64,000 bases of DNA from Cyanoderma ruficeps (GCA_008694505.1 VZDJ01007747.1:5917390-5981389), one strand, 5' to 3'. Positions 37,976 through 51,446 are shown, numbered from the stretch's first letter. Notes: generated by a model not told the origin, from the sequence alone. Made by a program: numbers and translations.

Positions 37976-40770
37976 GTATTAATAAGGCAGATTATATTTT
38001 AAAGGTTTTTCCATGGAAGACTACTGAGAGTGACTCCATCAATTCAAAGGATAGAAAAGATGATCTCCTTATAATCTCCTCCAGAAGTTAGGAGGGGCTG
38101 TTATTCGCAGGCATTCTTTAAATGTCTGTACAACCATGTTCCCATGTAAGCCTGTTGTAGTATTTGGGTTCTCTAGTTTTCTTTACACGTTAGTCAACAC
38201 CAGAAGAAAGATAAATTTCATATATCCACTTGATTAAGAGCATTCACCCTGTCTGTGTTTGTTTGTTTGGGAGCGGTTGTTGATCGTTTTTTTGATTCTT
38301 TGGTATTGTGGTTTTGTTTGGGTGGTTTTTTGTGATTTTTGTTTGCATCTTGTTTTGGTTTTTGTTTTTGAGTGGTGTGTTGGTATTATGTTAGGCTTTA
38401 GGTATTTTGTGGAAGAAAAGTGGACAGTGGTGAGTTAGCCTGATAAATTTCACCTGCTTATCATGTAGTAAAATTTTGTGCTTTGACTTGAATGGTACCC
38501 GGGACTGATGAAAAAAATGTGCCTGTATCCAAACACTGTGAACCATCTATATTTGATCTATTTTGTTTATATAAATTAATGAGGAATATAGTTCAAGTCT
38601 GGCTTAGGTCTCTAGATTCAGAGCCTGGTTTTACTTAGTTGCCTTATAGTCTTCTCTTAAACTGGACTTCCACTGCTTCTCTTAAAAAACCATAGTCCCT
38701 TCTTAGTTATCTGGGGTTAAATCCATGTGGAATAAGTGTTATGGCAAAGAGAGAACTGCCTGGCAGTGACAGTGGGTTTGGAAATGCTCTGTTTGGAAAT
38801 CTCTCTGGTGAGAAACTGAGTGAAATTTTTGAGAGAAAGCTGGAAGATGTTATGTTTATTAATTCATGTATATCTGCTCTATGCCCACACACAAAGCTGC
38901 AAGAGATACTCCTGGTTAAAAGAATTTGATCTATGTGTGCATTTATGTGAACAGAACATATCCAAGTATTGTATTTGCTGTGAGATATCATCCTTCTGTG
39001 CATGAAAATATTTGATTTCCTAACTAGACATACTGTAGGCTCTGAAATTAAGTTATCTTTGTCTGATGAAAAAGACCACTTGTGAGTTAAATGGATTTAT
39101 CGTCATGTTTGATCTTCTTTTAAGATGCAGTCTGGATTTAGTTTCAATCTTTCTTTAGGCTAAATCTAAAGAAAAATGAAAACAGTTTTGTTCTGCATTG
39201 AATGTATATATATGAAAAAAGATGTGAAGAAACTATTATTCTTAACTGTCTTGTAATATAAATACTTTCTTACCCTTCCTAGTTATCACAATGGTCTATC
39301 TTTTATCTTCTATTAATAAGGAACATCTTTTTTTTGTCATAGCCTTAGTAAATTTGTAAACCAAAGTATTATTTTCTTACTTCAGTTTTTTCCCCTGTGT
39401 ATGCTTGAGGCACAGCAGCAGTGAAAGAAGAAGGAAACATAATGCTTGTTTTCCTTTAGACACCTTCCATGTAGTCCTAGTTTCAAATGTAGGAAACAGC
39501 CTGTGAGTAATTTTGCTGATAAAAATCTTATCTTTGCACTTTCATTTCTGGAAGACCTTCCTTTTTGAAACAACTTACTTACAAAAAGACAAAGTTAGCC
39601 CTGCTGTAGAAAGAAAAAGTGTTGCAAAATGTATATTAGTGCCTATGGGCAAAAAGACATCATCAGAACACCATACTGTGTATTTCCTTATTCTCCTTAT
39701 ACCATTCACTGCCTGACCTATTACCGTTTTGATTACAAGCCACAGCTTTTAAAAGTTAAAATGCCCAGTCTTACTACTTCTGTTTCATCAAGTCAGCCTG
39801 TTGGAATACTATTAGGAGAGGGTAATGATACATAAACAAACTGAATTGGTATTGCAAAAGTAGTGGGTTTTTTCAGATACAGGACTACTACAAAGTGAGG
39901 ACAATATTTTGTTTCTATTATTAAATGCTTCCTAAGTCAGTGAGTGCTTCAGAGAAAAAAAAAAAATTTCAATATTTGACTACACAGAAATGCTGTAAGA
40001 GCTGCTGGAGACCACAGGTTTCAGACCACAATTGCATCCCTTCGCAGCAGCTTTCAATTAAAATGAGACATGTTCACTTCCATTCCCACCACCAAATCCC
40101 TCCTCAATTCTGTGAATGGAAGAGTATTCCAAAACCTGATTTTTTAATGGTTAGAAATCTTCTTTTAATAGGCATTTTTCATCCAGTTGTTCTTTCCCCT
40201 GGTGTTCTCTATAATAACTGTTTGATAAATAAATCAGTTACCTGTTGTATCCAGGATTATTCTACAATCTATTTCTGGAAAGTCAGTCTCCTGTAATGAT
40301 GGGATTCTTCACTTTTTGTAATAGCAATATATAGATCTTTAATATATCCAGGGTAACATATCTATGTGGATGGAAATGGACCCCATTAAACTTTCTTTAG
40401 TACCTTTGTCAATTTTGGTTTTTTTTATTTCCTTCCTGAAACAGATTTTTGGTTGTTTTTTTTTACAGTTTGTTCATCCCTGACAAAAGAGGGAATGCTT
40501 TATGTCTTCATAGGTTTTCTTAATGCCACTTTTTGCTTTTATCAGGTGATGGCATCTTTTAATTTCATAGCACGTCATTGTATTAAAATGAGTAATGCAC
40601 TGCCATGGATAGATATACTTGTTATGGAAAACCAGATCCTACTAAATGGGCGAAAATTGCTTAGAGAGAAAAAATCATGTGTGTGATAGAAAACTTGCTA
40701 ATCGAATAGAATTTTTAAAATATGATATGGAAAGAGAAGACTTCTTGCTCTACATTTAATAGCACCATGT
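37976..40770. other. AT-rich stretch with GT-rich low-complexity tract
   Basis: No gene recognised. The tract at about 38252-38391 is a long G/T-only stretch on the plus strand (TTTG, GGTTTT and GTGGTTTTTTGTG variants). The reading frames at 39925-40296 (123 codons) and 39629-39835 lack motifs and are not preceded by a recognisable promoter or splice structure. Confidence 0.5.
38252..38391. repeat. G/T-rich low-complexity tract
   Basis: About 140 bases dominated by T and G on the plus strand, with irregular GTTT, GGTTTT and TTTTTG units. No clean period. Confidence 0.75.
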
Positions 40771-40919
40771 AATCACAGAACAGCATCACAGAATATTCTG
40801 ATCTGGAAGGGATCCACAGGGGGCATCAAATCCATCTCTTTATGTGAATGGCCCATATGGGGCTCAAACCCACAATCTTGGTGTTATCAGCACCATGCTA
40901 ATCAGGTTTTCAGGTCTGG
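40771..40919 (-). mobile_element. tRNA-Ile-derived SINE with CR1-like tail (TguSINE1-like)
   Basis: Read on the minus strand, the head (40849 to about 40919) matches the tRNA-Ile gene. It contains GCATGGTGCTGATAACACCAA, corresponding to the anticodon arm of tRNA-Ile, then GGGTTTGAGCCCCATATGGGCC, corresponding to the T arm and acceptor 3' strand. The B box reads GGTTTGAGCC, one C-to-T change from the usual GGTTCGA core. The D arm and A box are badly eroded, and a few bases are missing next to the anticodon arm. The tail (40771-40848) matches the 3' end of CR1-X type LINEs: tggaagggatccacag plus the repeated ATTCTGTG-type terminus seen as cacagaa/catcacagaat. This head-plus-tail structure is TguSINE1, mobilised by CR1 enzymes and known from passerines. 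Divergence suggests an old, inactive copy. It is not a functional tRNA gene. Confidence 0.85.
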
Positions 40920-43390
40920 TTTTTTCCGAGATGGACCTCGGTGAGGATAGGCTGAGAGAACCGAAAAAGGGCATGAATACACAACTAAAAAAAAATTAAA
41001 AACAGATCTTTAAGAAACAATAGCTTCTTAGCCAAATATGAATGTTAATTAGAAATAATAATTAGTTTAGAAGTAAATGTTGAGCACTGTATTAGAGAGT
41101 AATTGAAGCAGAGGAATGACAGCTGTATTCTTGTTAAGGACTACCACATAAAAAGGTGTAATATTTCTGTAGTTCTTTGTAATTAAGCTGAATCATAGCA
41201 ATGTAAGAACAAAAAGACTAATGTAAAAGTGTTAAAGCAGCTGCTGTAGGTTTCATCAGGAAAGGAGCCAGCCTGGAGAATCAGAGTTATAACGAGTTTC
41301 TTCATGGACCACAAATATGAGGCCAGTGGGGCAGAGAAAAAATGGTTTTTGATACTTAGCTTTCTAAAAAAATTTAAAATAGGGAGTTTTAGTGCTATGG
41401 GAAAAATAGATCAAAATGCCCCCCTTTTCAGTACTGCACCGTAGGAGAATGTTTGATTAATGAGGAAGGTATTGATTTTGTGCAAGTTAAGATGATACAG
41501 TTATGTTTTCTAATATTGCAGATTCAGTCTCTCTGAACCACCAGAGATTATGGGTTGTGAATTGATACAGTACCTCCTCCCACACCTGTTTTAATCACTT
41601 GGTTAACAGCTGCAGTTTCCCTTCTTGTTCTTGACTGCTGAGAAATTGATCTAAATTTCTGAGCTAAGCAAAAGTCGATAGGTAGTATTTTTACTGTTGA
41701 GACTATACATTATTACTTAGAAATATTTTCATATACCTAAAGGAGGTGACTTTTAGACCTTTCTCAGAGAAAATGAAAGTAATTTTATTAAAACTTGATG
41801 AATATTTTTACTAGAGTTCCGTAACTTTAAACAAAAGGTCATTTAAATCTATGAAGCCAAGAAAATAAGATATAAAAAAATTTTAGATGGCTGTATCAAA
41901 AGCGTGCTCCTTTAGCAATAAATGTGTGTGTTACAATAAGATAAGGAGAGATTTGTTTACCATTATGAATATCTCCTTGTCATCAATGATAAGCATTTCT
42001 CCATGACTGGGATTTTTGCCTGTTCATCTGTCTGTCCTAGGCCCTCACACAGAGCTGCTCATCATCTCTCTATCAGAAAGCATTCAATGAATATTGATAC
42101 AGGGGAAAGAACCAAATGATTTTTTCATGGATTTTCTTGTTGTCTCCCTTTTCAAATGTATACATTTTTGGATTTGAAGTTTCAATTTGTCTTCTGTTTC
42201 AGAGACTGAAGAAATGTTAATGATTTGGCAGTAGTATAAAATCACAGTGAAAAAAAAAATCCAGATTTCAAAAAAGTATATCACATGAAGAGGATTGTAA
42301 AGGTGCTAGTTAAAAAAACCCCCCTGCAATATAGGGTTTTTTCCCCCAGGTAAGTACTGGTTTTTGGTGTTTATAGAAGGAGGCAACTCAAATCTCTTAA
42401 TATCTACTTCATCAATTCACTCCAGCTTCTAAATTTTTTATTTGAAATCTTCAAACATAGTTTGCAGATGCCTTTATTTGCATTCTCTTTTTATCTCTGT
42501 GCTGTAATGGATATTGGCATTGCTGTCACTAATAACTGTTAATAATAAACTCCTATAAGCATTGCTCTTTTGGCAGGGCAAGGAAAGGACTCCATGTAAT
42601 TTATATCATCCTATACATTTAAACATTTTAATAATGTGAGTAGAAAAATAATTCTAAACCAACAAGGCAAAATGGGAAGGTTCCCTGTCATGTGTTCCTG
42701 TACCCTGCAATGCTCTCTGGACAAAGTCCAGGGTAAAGAGTAACCACAGGTTGGCTGAACAGCTGATGTTTCATGACATGATAGCTGATTCTGATAAGGA
42801 AAGTTTAAAATTCAGTTAATAAGTTTATTTTGATACTGCAACCACGTCCATTATAGCCACCTCCCTTGGCAGTAACAATAAAGTACCAACAATGCCCACA
42901 GGGCCCACAATGAATATAAACAGTGTAGATTTCAGATATACTGAAGCTGAAGAAACTTATGCTCTTGATCTCATTTTCTGAGTATGCGGCCTCAGATGAA
43001 GACAATCTGTGTTTTTTATATCTGAGTTCTGCACATGCATGGAAAGAGAATTTTGGTGTGTTTTTAATTTTTTTTTTATGAAGCAGGTATTCTGCATGGG
43101 CACTGCTTTCCCAAGAAATGAAGGGTAAGAGTGTGATGAAGCTTTATCTTGGTGTTAGGGGAGTGTATTTGGGGGAACCTGCAATACTACAAGAAAAAAC
43201 TACCTACCCAATATAAATATGTATTGTCTGGAAGGACTGTGTTCTGATCCAGATCCTTTTCAGGATCTTGCTTTGAACTCAGGCTTTTGTAGAACTTGGT
43301 AACAGATCCAGTAAAGTTGAGAATGCCAGGAGTGCAACAGTTTTTAGTTGATAGACCATCAGTTGAATGCAATCCAACGTCTTTCTTTAT

Positions 43391-43420
43391 GTTATTATTG
43401 TTGTTATTATTATTATTATT
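43391..43420. repeat. (ATT)n microsatellite
   Basis: Imperfect run of TTA/TTG trinucleotides. It produces the artificial poly-Asn stretch in a minus-strand frame. An unresolved base follows at 43453. Confidence 0.85.
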
Positions 43421-44620
43421 GCACTTTTTTATTACAGTGACCAGAAATTGGCNGTACAAAAATCACGTAATCCCAGTGTAAATTTGAATATGTAACTAAT
43501 AACAAACCTACAATAATACCAGCTAAAGAATAAAAATACAGATCCTCCATTCATTTCTTGGACACTGTTCTTTTAATATTCTCAAACTTCTGTTTATAAC
43601 TCTTTGTACAAGTAGGTTAGGCAGTTTGCAGTATGACTTAGATAATGAGCTAAATGCTCTAAAATGTAGTCATCAAAGAATGGCACTCTGCTTTCCATTC
43701 TCACATGAATTATCTAGAGATGCAAACAAGTTTAGGCAGATAACAAAGCTGCTACATGCAAATTTAAGATGGGCTCTATGGGAGAGTCAACCACTAGAAA
43801 CAAGAATTCTGAGTCTGATATTTCTTTAATCAGCATGAGGATTTATTTGGTATGTTTCCTGATACAGGATATGCAGTCTGATCCTTAGCTAACAAACTGG
43901 CTGTGTGGTACTGTGCTCTTGCTGCTGATGTGCACTGCATACAGATTGCTTAAACTAAAATGATCTCCTCTTCTTGTATTCTGATGTGTGCTTTACAGAG
44001 ATAAAAACAGACTAATTCCCCTTTGCCAGCTGTATCATTCACTTTTTTAGGCACCTAACCAGAATTCATAATATGATCGTTACAACTTAGAAATGAAAAA
44101 AGATACAGTATAAATACGTCTCCTAATGAATACTTGAATTGGGTTAAAACAGGCTACTCATTAAACATTACTGTAAATGGCACAAAGTGATCTCAGAGAG
44201 AATTATTTCTCCTTCACATTATTATTTTGACCATGTGTAGTCCCTGATGCTATGAGTGTCTTGCTTTCTGAATATGTCTCTGGCTCCACACAAGGCTGGA
44301 AAAAGATTTTGATATTCGCTTCAGATCTTGAACTGATTAGAAACAGAAATGTTTAATTAACTTTTCTCTTGGACACATTCCCCCTTGTAGAGCTATGTAA
44401 TGAGAGAAAGAAAGGAGATGGGAGGAGTTAGAACCTTTGGAATTTTTGCCATAGCTATGAACAACCAGCCTTTGTTCAGGGGATTCTTCTGAGCAATTGT
44501 TTTCAAGTGAGGTGAGATGTCAGGCAGAAGCTCTAGTGATGACCAGTAGTTGTAGAACAAGATGACAGAATTTATCTGTAACAAGCAAGTAAACAAGTCA
44601 CAATCATGTAATTTGTTTCG

Positions 44621-44646
44621 TAAAACCACACTTAAAACCACACTTA
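44621..44646. repeat. 13-bp tandem duplication
   Basis: The unit taaaaccacactt/aaaaccacactta is present twice in direct succession with period 13. Confidence 0.75.
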
Positions 44647-47600
44647 AATATTGGTGGTTATTGCTGGGAGGTTGAAACACAGGTCAGGCAATTGCCATCT
44701 ATTGAATGTGATGTTCCTTGCTGGTGCAAGGAAAATTTTTTGCTGCCTTTAGAAATGCTTCTTCAATTTAAATATTTTTCAATGCTTCAAATGTGACACT
44801 ATGTACAAGCTGAGAAAAAAAACAAACCCAAGACCACCATCGTAATAAGAGGGGGGAAGATTATTCATTTGACCAATTAGACAAGTGATTCTTGAGTTCT
44901 GGCTGCTCTGTTGAACTCTGAGATGAATGCCAAAACTTATCCAGCCCAGAGGCAGTTCCATTTACACCCTAGAATATGAAAAACATTTTCACTTGTTATG
45001 TAGAATGTAACCTTCTGTATAGTGTTCAGAAGACTAATAAATCAGCATTTTTTTAGGTATTTCAAGGTGCTATCTGAAAAGTAAAGATTATTATTGTTTC
45101 ACATTTACAGTTTCCTACTGAGAAATAAATCTTCCTTATCTTTTATTAAATTTTTGCAGATACTGTATGTATGTAAATAATAAATGTTGCTGTACTGTAA
45201 CTTGGCAGCCAGGTGAAATACTTAAGAGATTAAGAAAATGTTTAATACTGAACAACTATATACTTAGTTATTAAGCTTCCTAGAGATTTCTAATTACACA
45301 GAAATCACATCAAAGTTGATGCTTTCAAAACTGATTGTTACAAGATAATTCTAATAGATCACTAGATTATCTGTGCATTTTAAAATAATCCTGAAGCATT
45401 TACAATGTTTCTGTCTGTCTTTTCAACTCCAAGTACGCTGATTTACCTTCTTCAAGGTACTTTTCATTCTAACACCACTGCCAATAATGTCTCAAATCTA
45501 AGAGAGAAAGCACCTTCAATCTATATGAAATGTACTGAACATGTTCAGCATATAAATAACTTTCAGATTAGTAGGAAAATGTGACCATTGCTTCTTTTTA
45601 GGCTTACTTATATTTTTAAAATATTCAAGCAGTCAAGAGAGGCAAAATTTCTGTCGATATCTTTGTCTGGATTTGCTCATGACTTTTCTTGTTTAGTTTC
45701 CATTAACCTGGCATTTTGGACTGGGGGGAATGGAGAGGTAAAATTAACATGTGTTCATTCCCTGTGCTGATTGAAACTCTTGAGCCTGTGTAGTTCTATG
45801 CCGTTACTGCTTGAGGAATTTCCTGATTGCCAGGTTACACAGCCCTGCTTTCCAACATTTCTGAACAGTGGTTTTGGTTGGATTTTCTGTTCGTTTGTTA
45901 TTTGGGTTTGAGTTGTTGCTTTTTTTTTCTTATTTCACTCTGAGGAGAAAGGCTAAGAATTTCTGGGAAGAGTTGTGCTACCATGTTTTAAAGAGAATTG
46001 CAAAGTCCTGTTGAAAACACGAGAGTAGATGGTTCTGAGGCTGTTGTCCAATTCTCCTTAGCAACCAGAAAGTATTCAGTGTTCTGGGTCTGTGTTTCAG
46101 AGAGTATTTTAAAATACAGAATATTTTATTTAATTTCAGGAAGTGCTCTTTTATTCTTAATGGCATCCCCTAAAATTTAAAAGCCTATAAAATCTGCCAT
46201 TACACGGAAGATTTAGAGAAGAGGGTAGTGTAGTACTTCTAAATACTGCACTGGTAATTAGATATTGGATGGCATAGCTACTGGTGATTATTGACTTCTC
46301 TGTTCTTCATATACTCTAAGTGCTTAAAGGACAACAGAAAATGTCACTGCTTTCCCTGAAGGAAATTGGAAAATCTAATTTGTCTTGCGATCTTTCAGTG
46401 AAGCTAAAGACAATAAATTAGGAGTATATTTTCTACTCTTCACAGACTCTGACATGGATTCCATGTGCTTGCAAAGCAGCTGTCAGTGAAGGCAGCATTT
46501 TATACTGAACAGCACATGTGTAAAATCATGAATGATGTTAGTGAAGTTTTACTTCCTGATACAGAGCTGGTATCAAAAAGTACAGACTATAAACATGCAT
46601 GTAGTGGATATATTTCATGCATGTTTAAGTCCTTCCTCGTTATTGAAATATCTTTCTCACCCTGGCCCCAATGAAAACCGAATTTCACAGCAATCACAGA
46701 AATTGAGTATTCTTCCAGTGTAACGTTTCCTCAAGCATCCATACCTAATTGAAAGTAGCAATTATGAGATTTACATATGTATGTTCCCTTTTTCATGAGA
46801 AATCCTGAAAGTTTTTCCTATAATATTAGCAAAATTTAAAATAATGCCTGAAAGGCAACCCTTCCCAAGGACTGTGACTGTTGTCTGACAGTGAAAATTG
46901 GAATAAAACCATTTATCTTTAGAACTGAAAATGTAGATAACTGGACTGTTAATGGTAGGCAGGACAGACTGCACTGATCAGGTTCAGGGCATGGCTGGAC
47001 AAGTGTATCAACCAGACCAGCATATAAGCAGAGAATAACTGAAAGGAAAAAAAAAATACTAAAGAAATTATGAAGTAACAAAATAATGTTTGTCAGACCT
47101 TTGGAAAATACCAAGGCTGGAATCTGAAGGACAATGCATCAGTGCTCTGCAATATTTGTAAAGTGTTGGACAGAAGAGGCTAATAATGTGTGTACGTGTA
47201 AAGTTTGCATTTAACTTGCCCTGTTTGTTTTCTTTCTCTCGTATTTATAATCCTGCATTTTCAGGATGCTTTGCTCTATGTGAGGAACTTAATATTGCCA
47301 TTATGTACAACAAATGACTCTGTCCTTGACTATCTCCTTGCTATCAAATCTCAAAGTACCGACTATGCAGATGCTATAATTATTTGAAAGGCCACTTACA
47401 TTCTAGGATACTTTTTCCTTCCTCTGCTGAGTGAGAGTAGTTTGCTATAAATGCTGAAGAAGCAAAAAAAATTGGTTTTGTTTCCTTCTTATGAAAAATA
47501 TTCCATATTAGAATTACATTATTCATAATCATAAATTCTTAAAATGCTCAACACTTACAAGACTACCAAGCACCAGAAAGTTTTCTGAGAATGTATTGCA

Positions 47601-50151
47601 TAAAAGCAGATATATGGTCTTAAGGATGATTTTGTACTGATGCTCTCTACATTTTTTGCTATGTATGTATATATTCCTTTTCAGTATATACTCTGGTAAC
47701 TGTGACCATCCATACTGTGAAATGGCTCATAATTTGTAACTTTTTCCTGTAGTTTTAGCAGGACTACATTCCACTACTTATTTAGGAGGAAATACAGTAA
47801 TTTATCCTTAGTTAATTATTTAAATGTTGGCTGGTATATAGTATATACAGAGGACAGCTGAAAGGAAAACAGAGATAAAAGAATTCTAATATAACAAAAT
47901 CTCTTTTAACACAGAGCTTTGGAAGATTATTAAGACTGGAATATAAAGGGTAGGAGGTTAGTTTTCTGCAATATTAATGTTTGCTGCAGAAAAGCCTTGT
48001 GCAGTTTTTATGCATGCGTGGAGTGGTGACTTCAAAGTAAGCAATGTGATGAGGACTAAAAGTCAGGGAACAAGGAGTGAGAAGCTGTGATGCCATTATA
48101 CTGCTTTTCCAGAGACAGAAGTTGTGGAGAGCTGAGTAAACAGGGGAAAGACTAGGGCAGCAGTCCACAGGAGCTTGCTTGAAAGAAAAGTTGACCAGTG
48201 CTGCTTGTGCTGTGTGAGGAGCCCAAAGAATGCTCATGAGATTCCACAAAAATGAGGTCACTGAATTGCACCTCACCAAAATTCAATTATGAGCTTAGTG
48301 GAAAGCAACCCCTCCATCTCTTCTCTGAACTGTATTTCTATATTGATAAGTTTACATGCCTTTATAGCACACGGTACGTAGATAATTTTGATATTTCATC
48401 GTTGAGTTTGGTTAAAGACCCATGGTGAGTGCTGTCTGGCTGTGCTGGTGTGCTATCCTTCACTTGCCCTGTGTGTACTCTCTTCTATAGGATTCCCAAG
48501 TTAGGACCTTGATGATTTCTTCCTCGGAGAACAAATTCAGAGAATTCACTTGGCTTGTTTGCAATAATCTTGTCCTTTCCCTATGTGGCCTTTATGCCAT
48601 GAATAGTCGTTGGCATTATACATACTTTGGCAGGCTTTTTTTTTTTCCTGAGATGTTAAAAGAAGGATATAGAACTAGTTTTGATACTTGTATTTACTTG
48701 TTCCTCAAACTCTTTTTTCAGCCTTGCTCACTACATTATTAAATTTAATCTGCTGCAGTTTATGATACTTTATTTTTAGAGGGGAAATTTTATTATTTTA
48801 ATGTTATTTTCTTATTTCTATCCCATGCATAGGATTCTAGCTTTTTTGTGGAAATATTTCTGGGTCAATTTCTGTAAACCTTCCCCTATTAAGTGATAAT
48901 TCCAGATTAAAAAAGCACAAGAGCAGCTCCCTATTTTGAAAAGTGTATGAAAATTTCTCTCAGATTTTATGAACAAGACTCCTTCCCATACCAAAAGTAT
49001 TTTGAGTGTTGAAAAGTTTTGCAGAGGAGCAACAAACAAAATCTAAGAGTCCATGAGCACATAAGCTAAGAATAATGGCTTAATTTAAATTATAAAAAAA
49101 ACTATCTTGAAGGAAAGTAAGTATAAAGAAAGCAAATGATGCAAGCCCTAACCTTCCAAAGTCACCTTTTTGTTATGGTGTCTTTTTCCCAACTTCACCC
49201 TTCCTTGAATTTTAAAGTTTAAAACTTTTTGAAATTCACTTGCTAAACCATCTCAAGGCTATTTTTGCTATTTCAACAATAAATAAATTACAGCACACTG
49301 TCCTTTTTTAGCGTATCAAAGTTGGTGTGGGCTGTTAAGTATTTTTCTTAATAAGCTTAGAATACATTTCCAAATAGCTTCCTGTATGCTGACATTCCCA
49401 TACTTCTGGTTTCAGAATGCTGAAAATTCTCAAGTTTGTTATAGTTTATGCTTGTGTTTATAGCATGGTATAAATGTAATATTATGTTAATAAATTTTGT
49501 CACATTTTCATAACTGTTCCCAAGAGAAAAGCGTCTAAGCCAAAGGCGTGAGTCAAAGTATATTCCTCTCTCTCTCCTACTTTATTTGTATGTGCCTAGA
49601 CAGTTACCAAACTTCTTTGCAGTGCACTGGATTTGTAGCCTGAGTGACGTAAAATACTGCAGGAGATGGAAAAATGCAATGAATTGCCCTTTAAGACTGC
49701 AGAAACTCTAAGACCTTACAGCTATAGCTGTCCTATTTTTATCATCCTAGTGTTTTGAGCAGTGAATGCATTTCAATGGATTCACAGTGTGATACTCCTT
49801 ATCTGTAGGTCTTTGTGGCTTAAGGGTTCTAAGAGTGTTCTATTTTTTTGTAAAATAATACTGAACTAGATGATGATGTGAATAATGCATATTATCCTGG
49901 AGACAAAGCATATTTCCTGGGTTTTGTGGGACCCATAGTAATAATGGTGATCCACTTATACAACAATAGGGAACTCTCTTTTCTGGAGTTGAAAAATGCG
50001 AGTTTCTGTGCCATCAGTGCAAGGAAACACTCTGGTAGGCTGTTCACAGGGAGAACAATTGCACTGTTTCCAAATTGTCCTAGTGGTGTCTGAAGCCTAA
50101 ATTTACCTGATTTCATCAATATGCCTTACAGTTTCTCATATCTGTTTTTCT

Positions 50152-50325
50152 TAGTCTCCCTAAATGGCAGAAGACAAAATCACAGTCATTAAACCTTCAT
50201 ACTTGGCAGAATTACAGAAAAAAGAAAAATGCTTAAAGTTTATAAAAAGTCACATGAAAGAATGGGAAAAGATGTCACGAGAAAGACCTGTGAAGTACAT
50301 TGACTTTGCTGATGTGAATGTATAG
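50152..50325 (+). other. Candidate exon or small reading frame, 53 codons
   Basis: An acceptor-like sequence (ctgtttttcttag, ending about 50154) is followed by an ATG at 50164, with an in-frame TAA directly before it, so the frame can only start here. The 53-codon peptide begins MAEDKITVIKPSYLAELQKK and continues with a Lys/Glu-rich, helix-prone stretch ending KYIDFADVNV before TAG at 50323. GT dinucleotides at 50314 and 50320 could be weak donors. The composition resembles a soluble, possibly coiled-coil protein more than the other frames here do. However, A-rich DNA naturally encodes Lys and Glu, and frames of this length are common by chance. The base at -3 is T, which is unfavourable for initiation. 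No family recognised. Confidence 0.18.
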
Positions 50326-51346
50326 TCTAATGCTTAGAGGACCAGGGCATTTTGTGCATTGTAGGTGAATTCAAGAAATGAAAGAAATGTTTACAGTTAG
50401 TCTGAAGTCTAACTTCTGTAGTATGAAGTAAAAAAGTTTATTTCTATTATTAATTCAGTACCCAAAATTGTAAAACATTGGTAGAGAAATCAGCAGATAA
50501 ACTATTTTCTTAAACAGACTTTGAGTGAGAATAATAGTTAAATATGTGGAATGGAGAAGACAGAATTACAGTGTCACAAATGAAAAATTATTATTACTCA
50601 AGTGTTATTCTTTTTATTTCATGTACTCCTGCATCTTTGCACACAAAAGAGACAATCATTGGCAAACCATTGGTAGCCATTCCTTAGAGATTGCAAGGTA
50701 CATTTTTTTTTGTTCTGAACAGTCGGGATTGGATGACTAAGAAAAACAAAAACAGAGAGGATACATTAGTATGATGGTCTTTAGAGACTTAAATGAAATG
50801 GGTTGGAGTATTTTAGTATGTTTAGGCATCCTAAGTTTTCCTATGAGGAGGCTTTTCTGTGCCAGTGCTGCAGTCTTTTGTGAGTAAGCACAGGCTGTCT
50901 CATGGATCCTGTATGTCTTCCAGCTTTTAGCAGCACAGGACCAAAGTATGTTTGTGGATCATGTGCTGGAAACAATTTTACCTGTCTAGTTGAGTATCTA
51001 GGGAAAGAACTTCTCATTTGGAGAGCTGAAAATAGGAGAATTGAGTACAAAAGATTAGCCAGATGGCACAACTGGGAGAAACTACTGTGAAGCAACTGTG
51101 ATGTTTTTCAGGAAATGATCCATGCACCAGAGAAGGTACAGAAGAAAGCAAGAAAATGTGGGAAAGCAATATCATGAATGTACTAGAGAAAATGATAGAG
51201 AACACAGCAGTAGTAAAAGCTGAGTGTAACAAGAGAGGCTGAGTTATAAAGAAGTGAAGTTTGATTTTGGTTTGCTGGCCATTTGAATTAATTTTAATTT
51301 TTCTTTTCAATGCAGTTTGATTCCCCCTGCTTTAGTATGGTGGTGG
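50326..51346. other. Non-coding or decayed sequence with short charge-rich frames
   Basis: Between 50900 and 51240 each of the three plus-strand frames is open in turn with protein-like composition: a frame starting about 50925 (reads LLAAQDQSMFVDHVLETILPV), a second through 50902-51090 and a third at 51115-51240 preceded by tgatgtttttcag. Switching frames like this is what a frameshifted pseudogene would look like, but it also fits chance in purine-rich DNA. No family was recognised, so no gene is called. Confidence 0.3.
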
Positions 51347-51446
51347 GGTTTTTTGTTGTTGTTTGTTTGTTTGTTTGTTTTTATGTTGGTTNGTTTGGTG
51401 TGGGTTTTTTTGGTGGCTTTTTTTTTTTTGTTTGTTTGTTTTTTCT
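51347..51446. repeat. GTTT/T-rich simple repeat with unresolved base
   Basis: About 100 bases of TTG, GTTT and T-run units, with an N at 51392. Reading frames crossing it on both strands are artefacts of the repeat. Confidence 0.85.

Larger units (their letters stand above)
40920..50151. other. AT-rich non-coding stretch with simple repeats
   Basis: No gene or mobile element recognised over about 9 kb. Holds an (ATT)n tract at 43391-43420 with an N at 43453, a 13-bp tandem duplication at 44621-44646, a small A/C...G/T hairpin near 42313-42345 and a T-rich tract at about 45868-45932. Frames up to about 101 codons (for example minus 47974-48279) show no motif. Confidence 0.55.

Noticed and set aside
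39925..40296. 123-codon plus-strand frame
   Set aside because: Cys/His/Ser/Phe-rich without domain signature. Length is within what 64 kb of AT-rich non-coding DNA yields by chance.
40849..40919. Possible tRNA-Ile gene
   Set aside because: D arm and A box are degraded, the B box carries a mutation and a CR1-like tail is attached, so it is a SINE and not a working tRNA gene.
40920..40975. Sequence after the SINE resembling a CR1 segment (ggctgagagaac)
   Set aside because: Match is about a dozen bases with no continuation in either direction.
43187..43481. Frame with a run of asparagines and its opposite-strand partner rich in leucine
   Set aside because: Direct product of the ATT microsatellite at 43391-43420.
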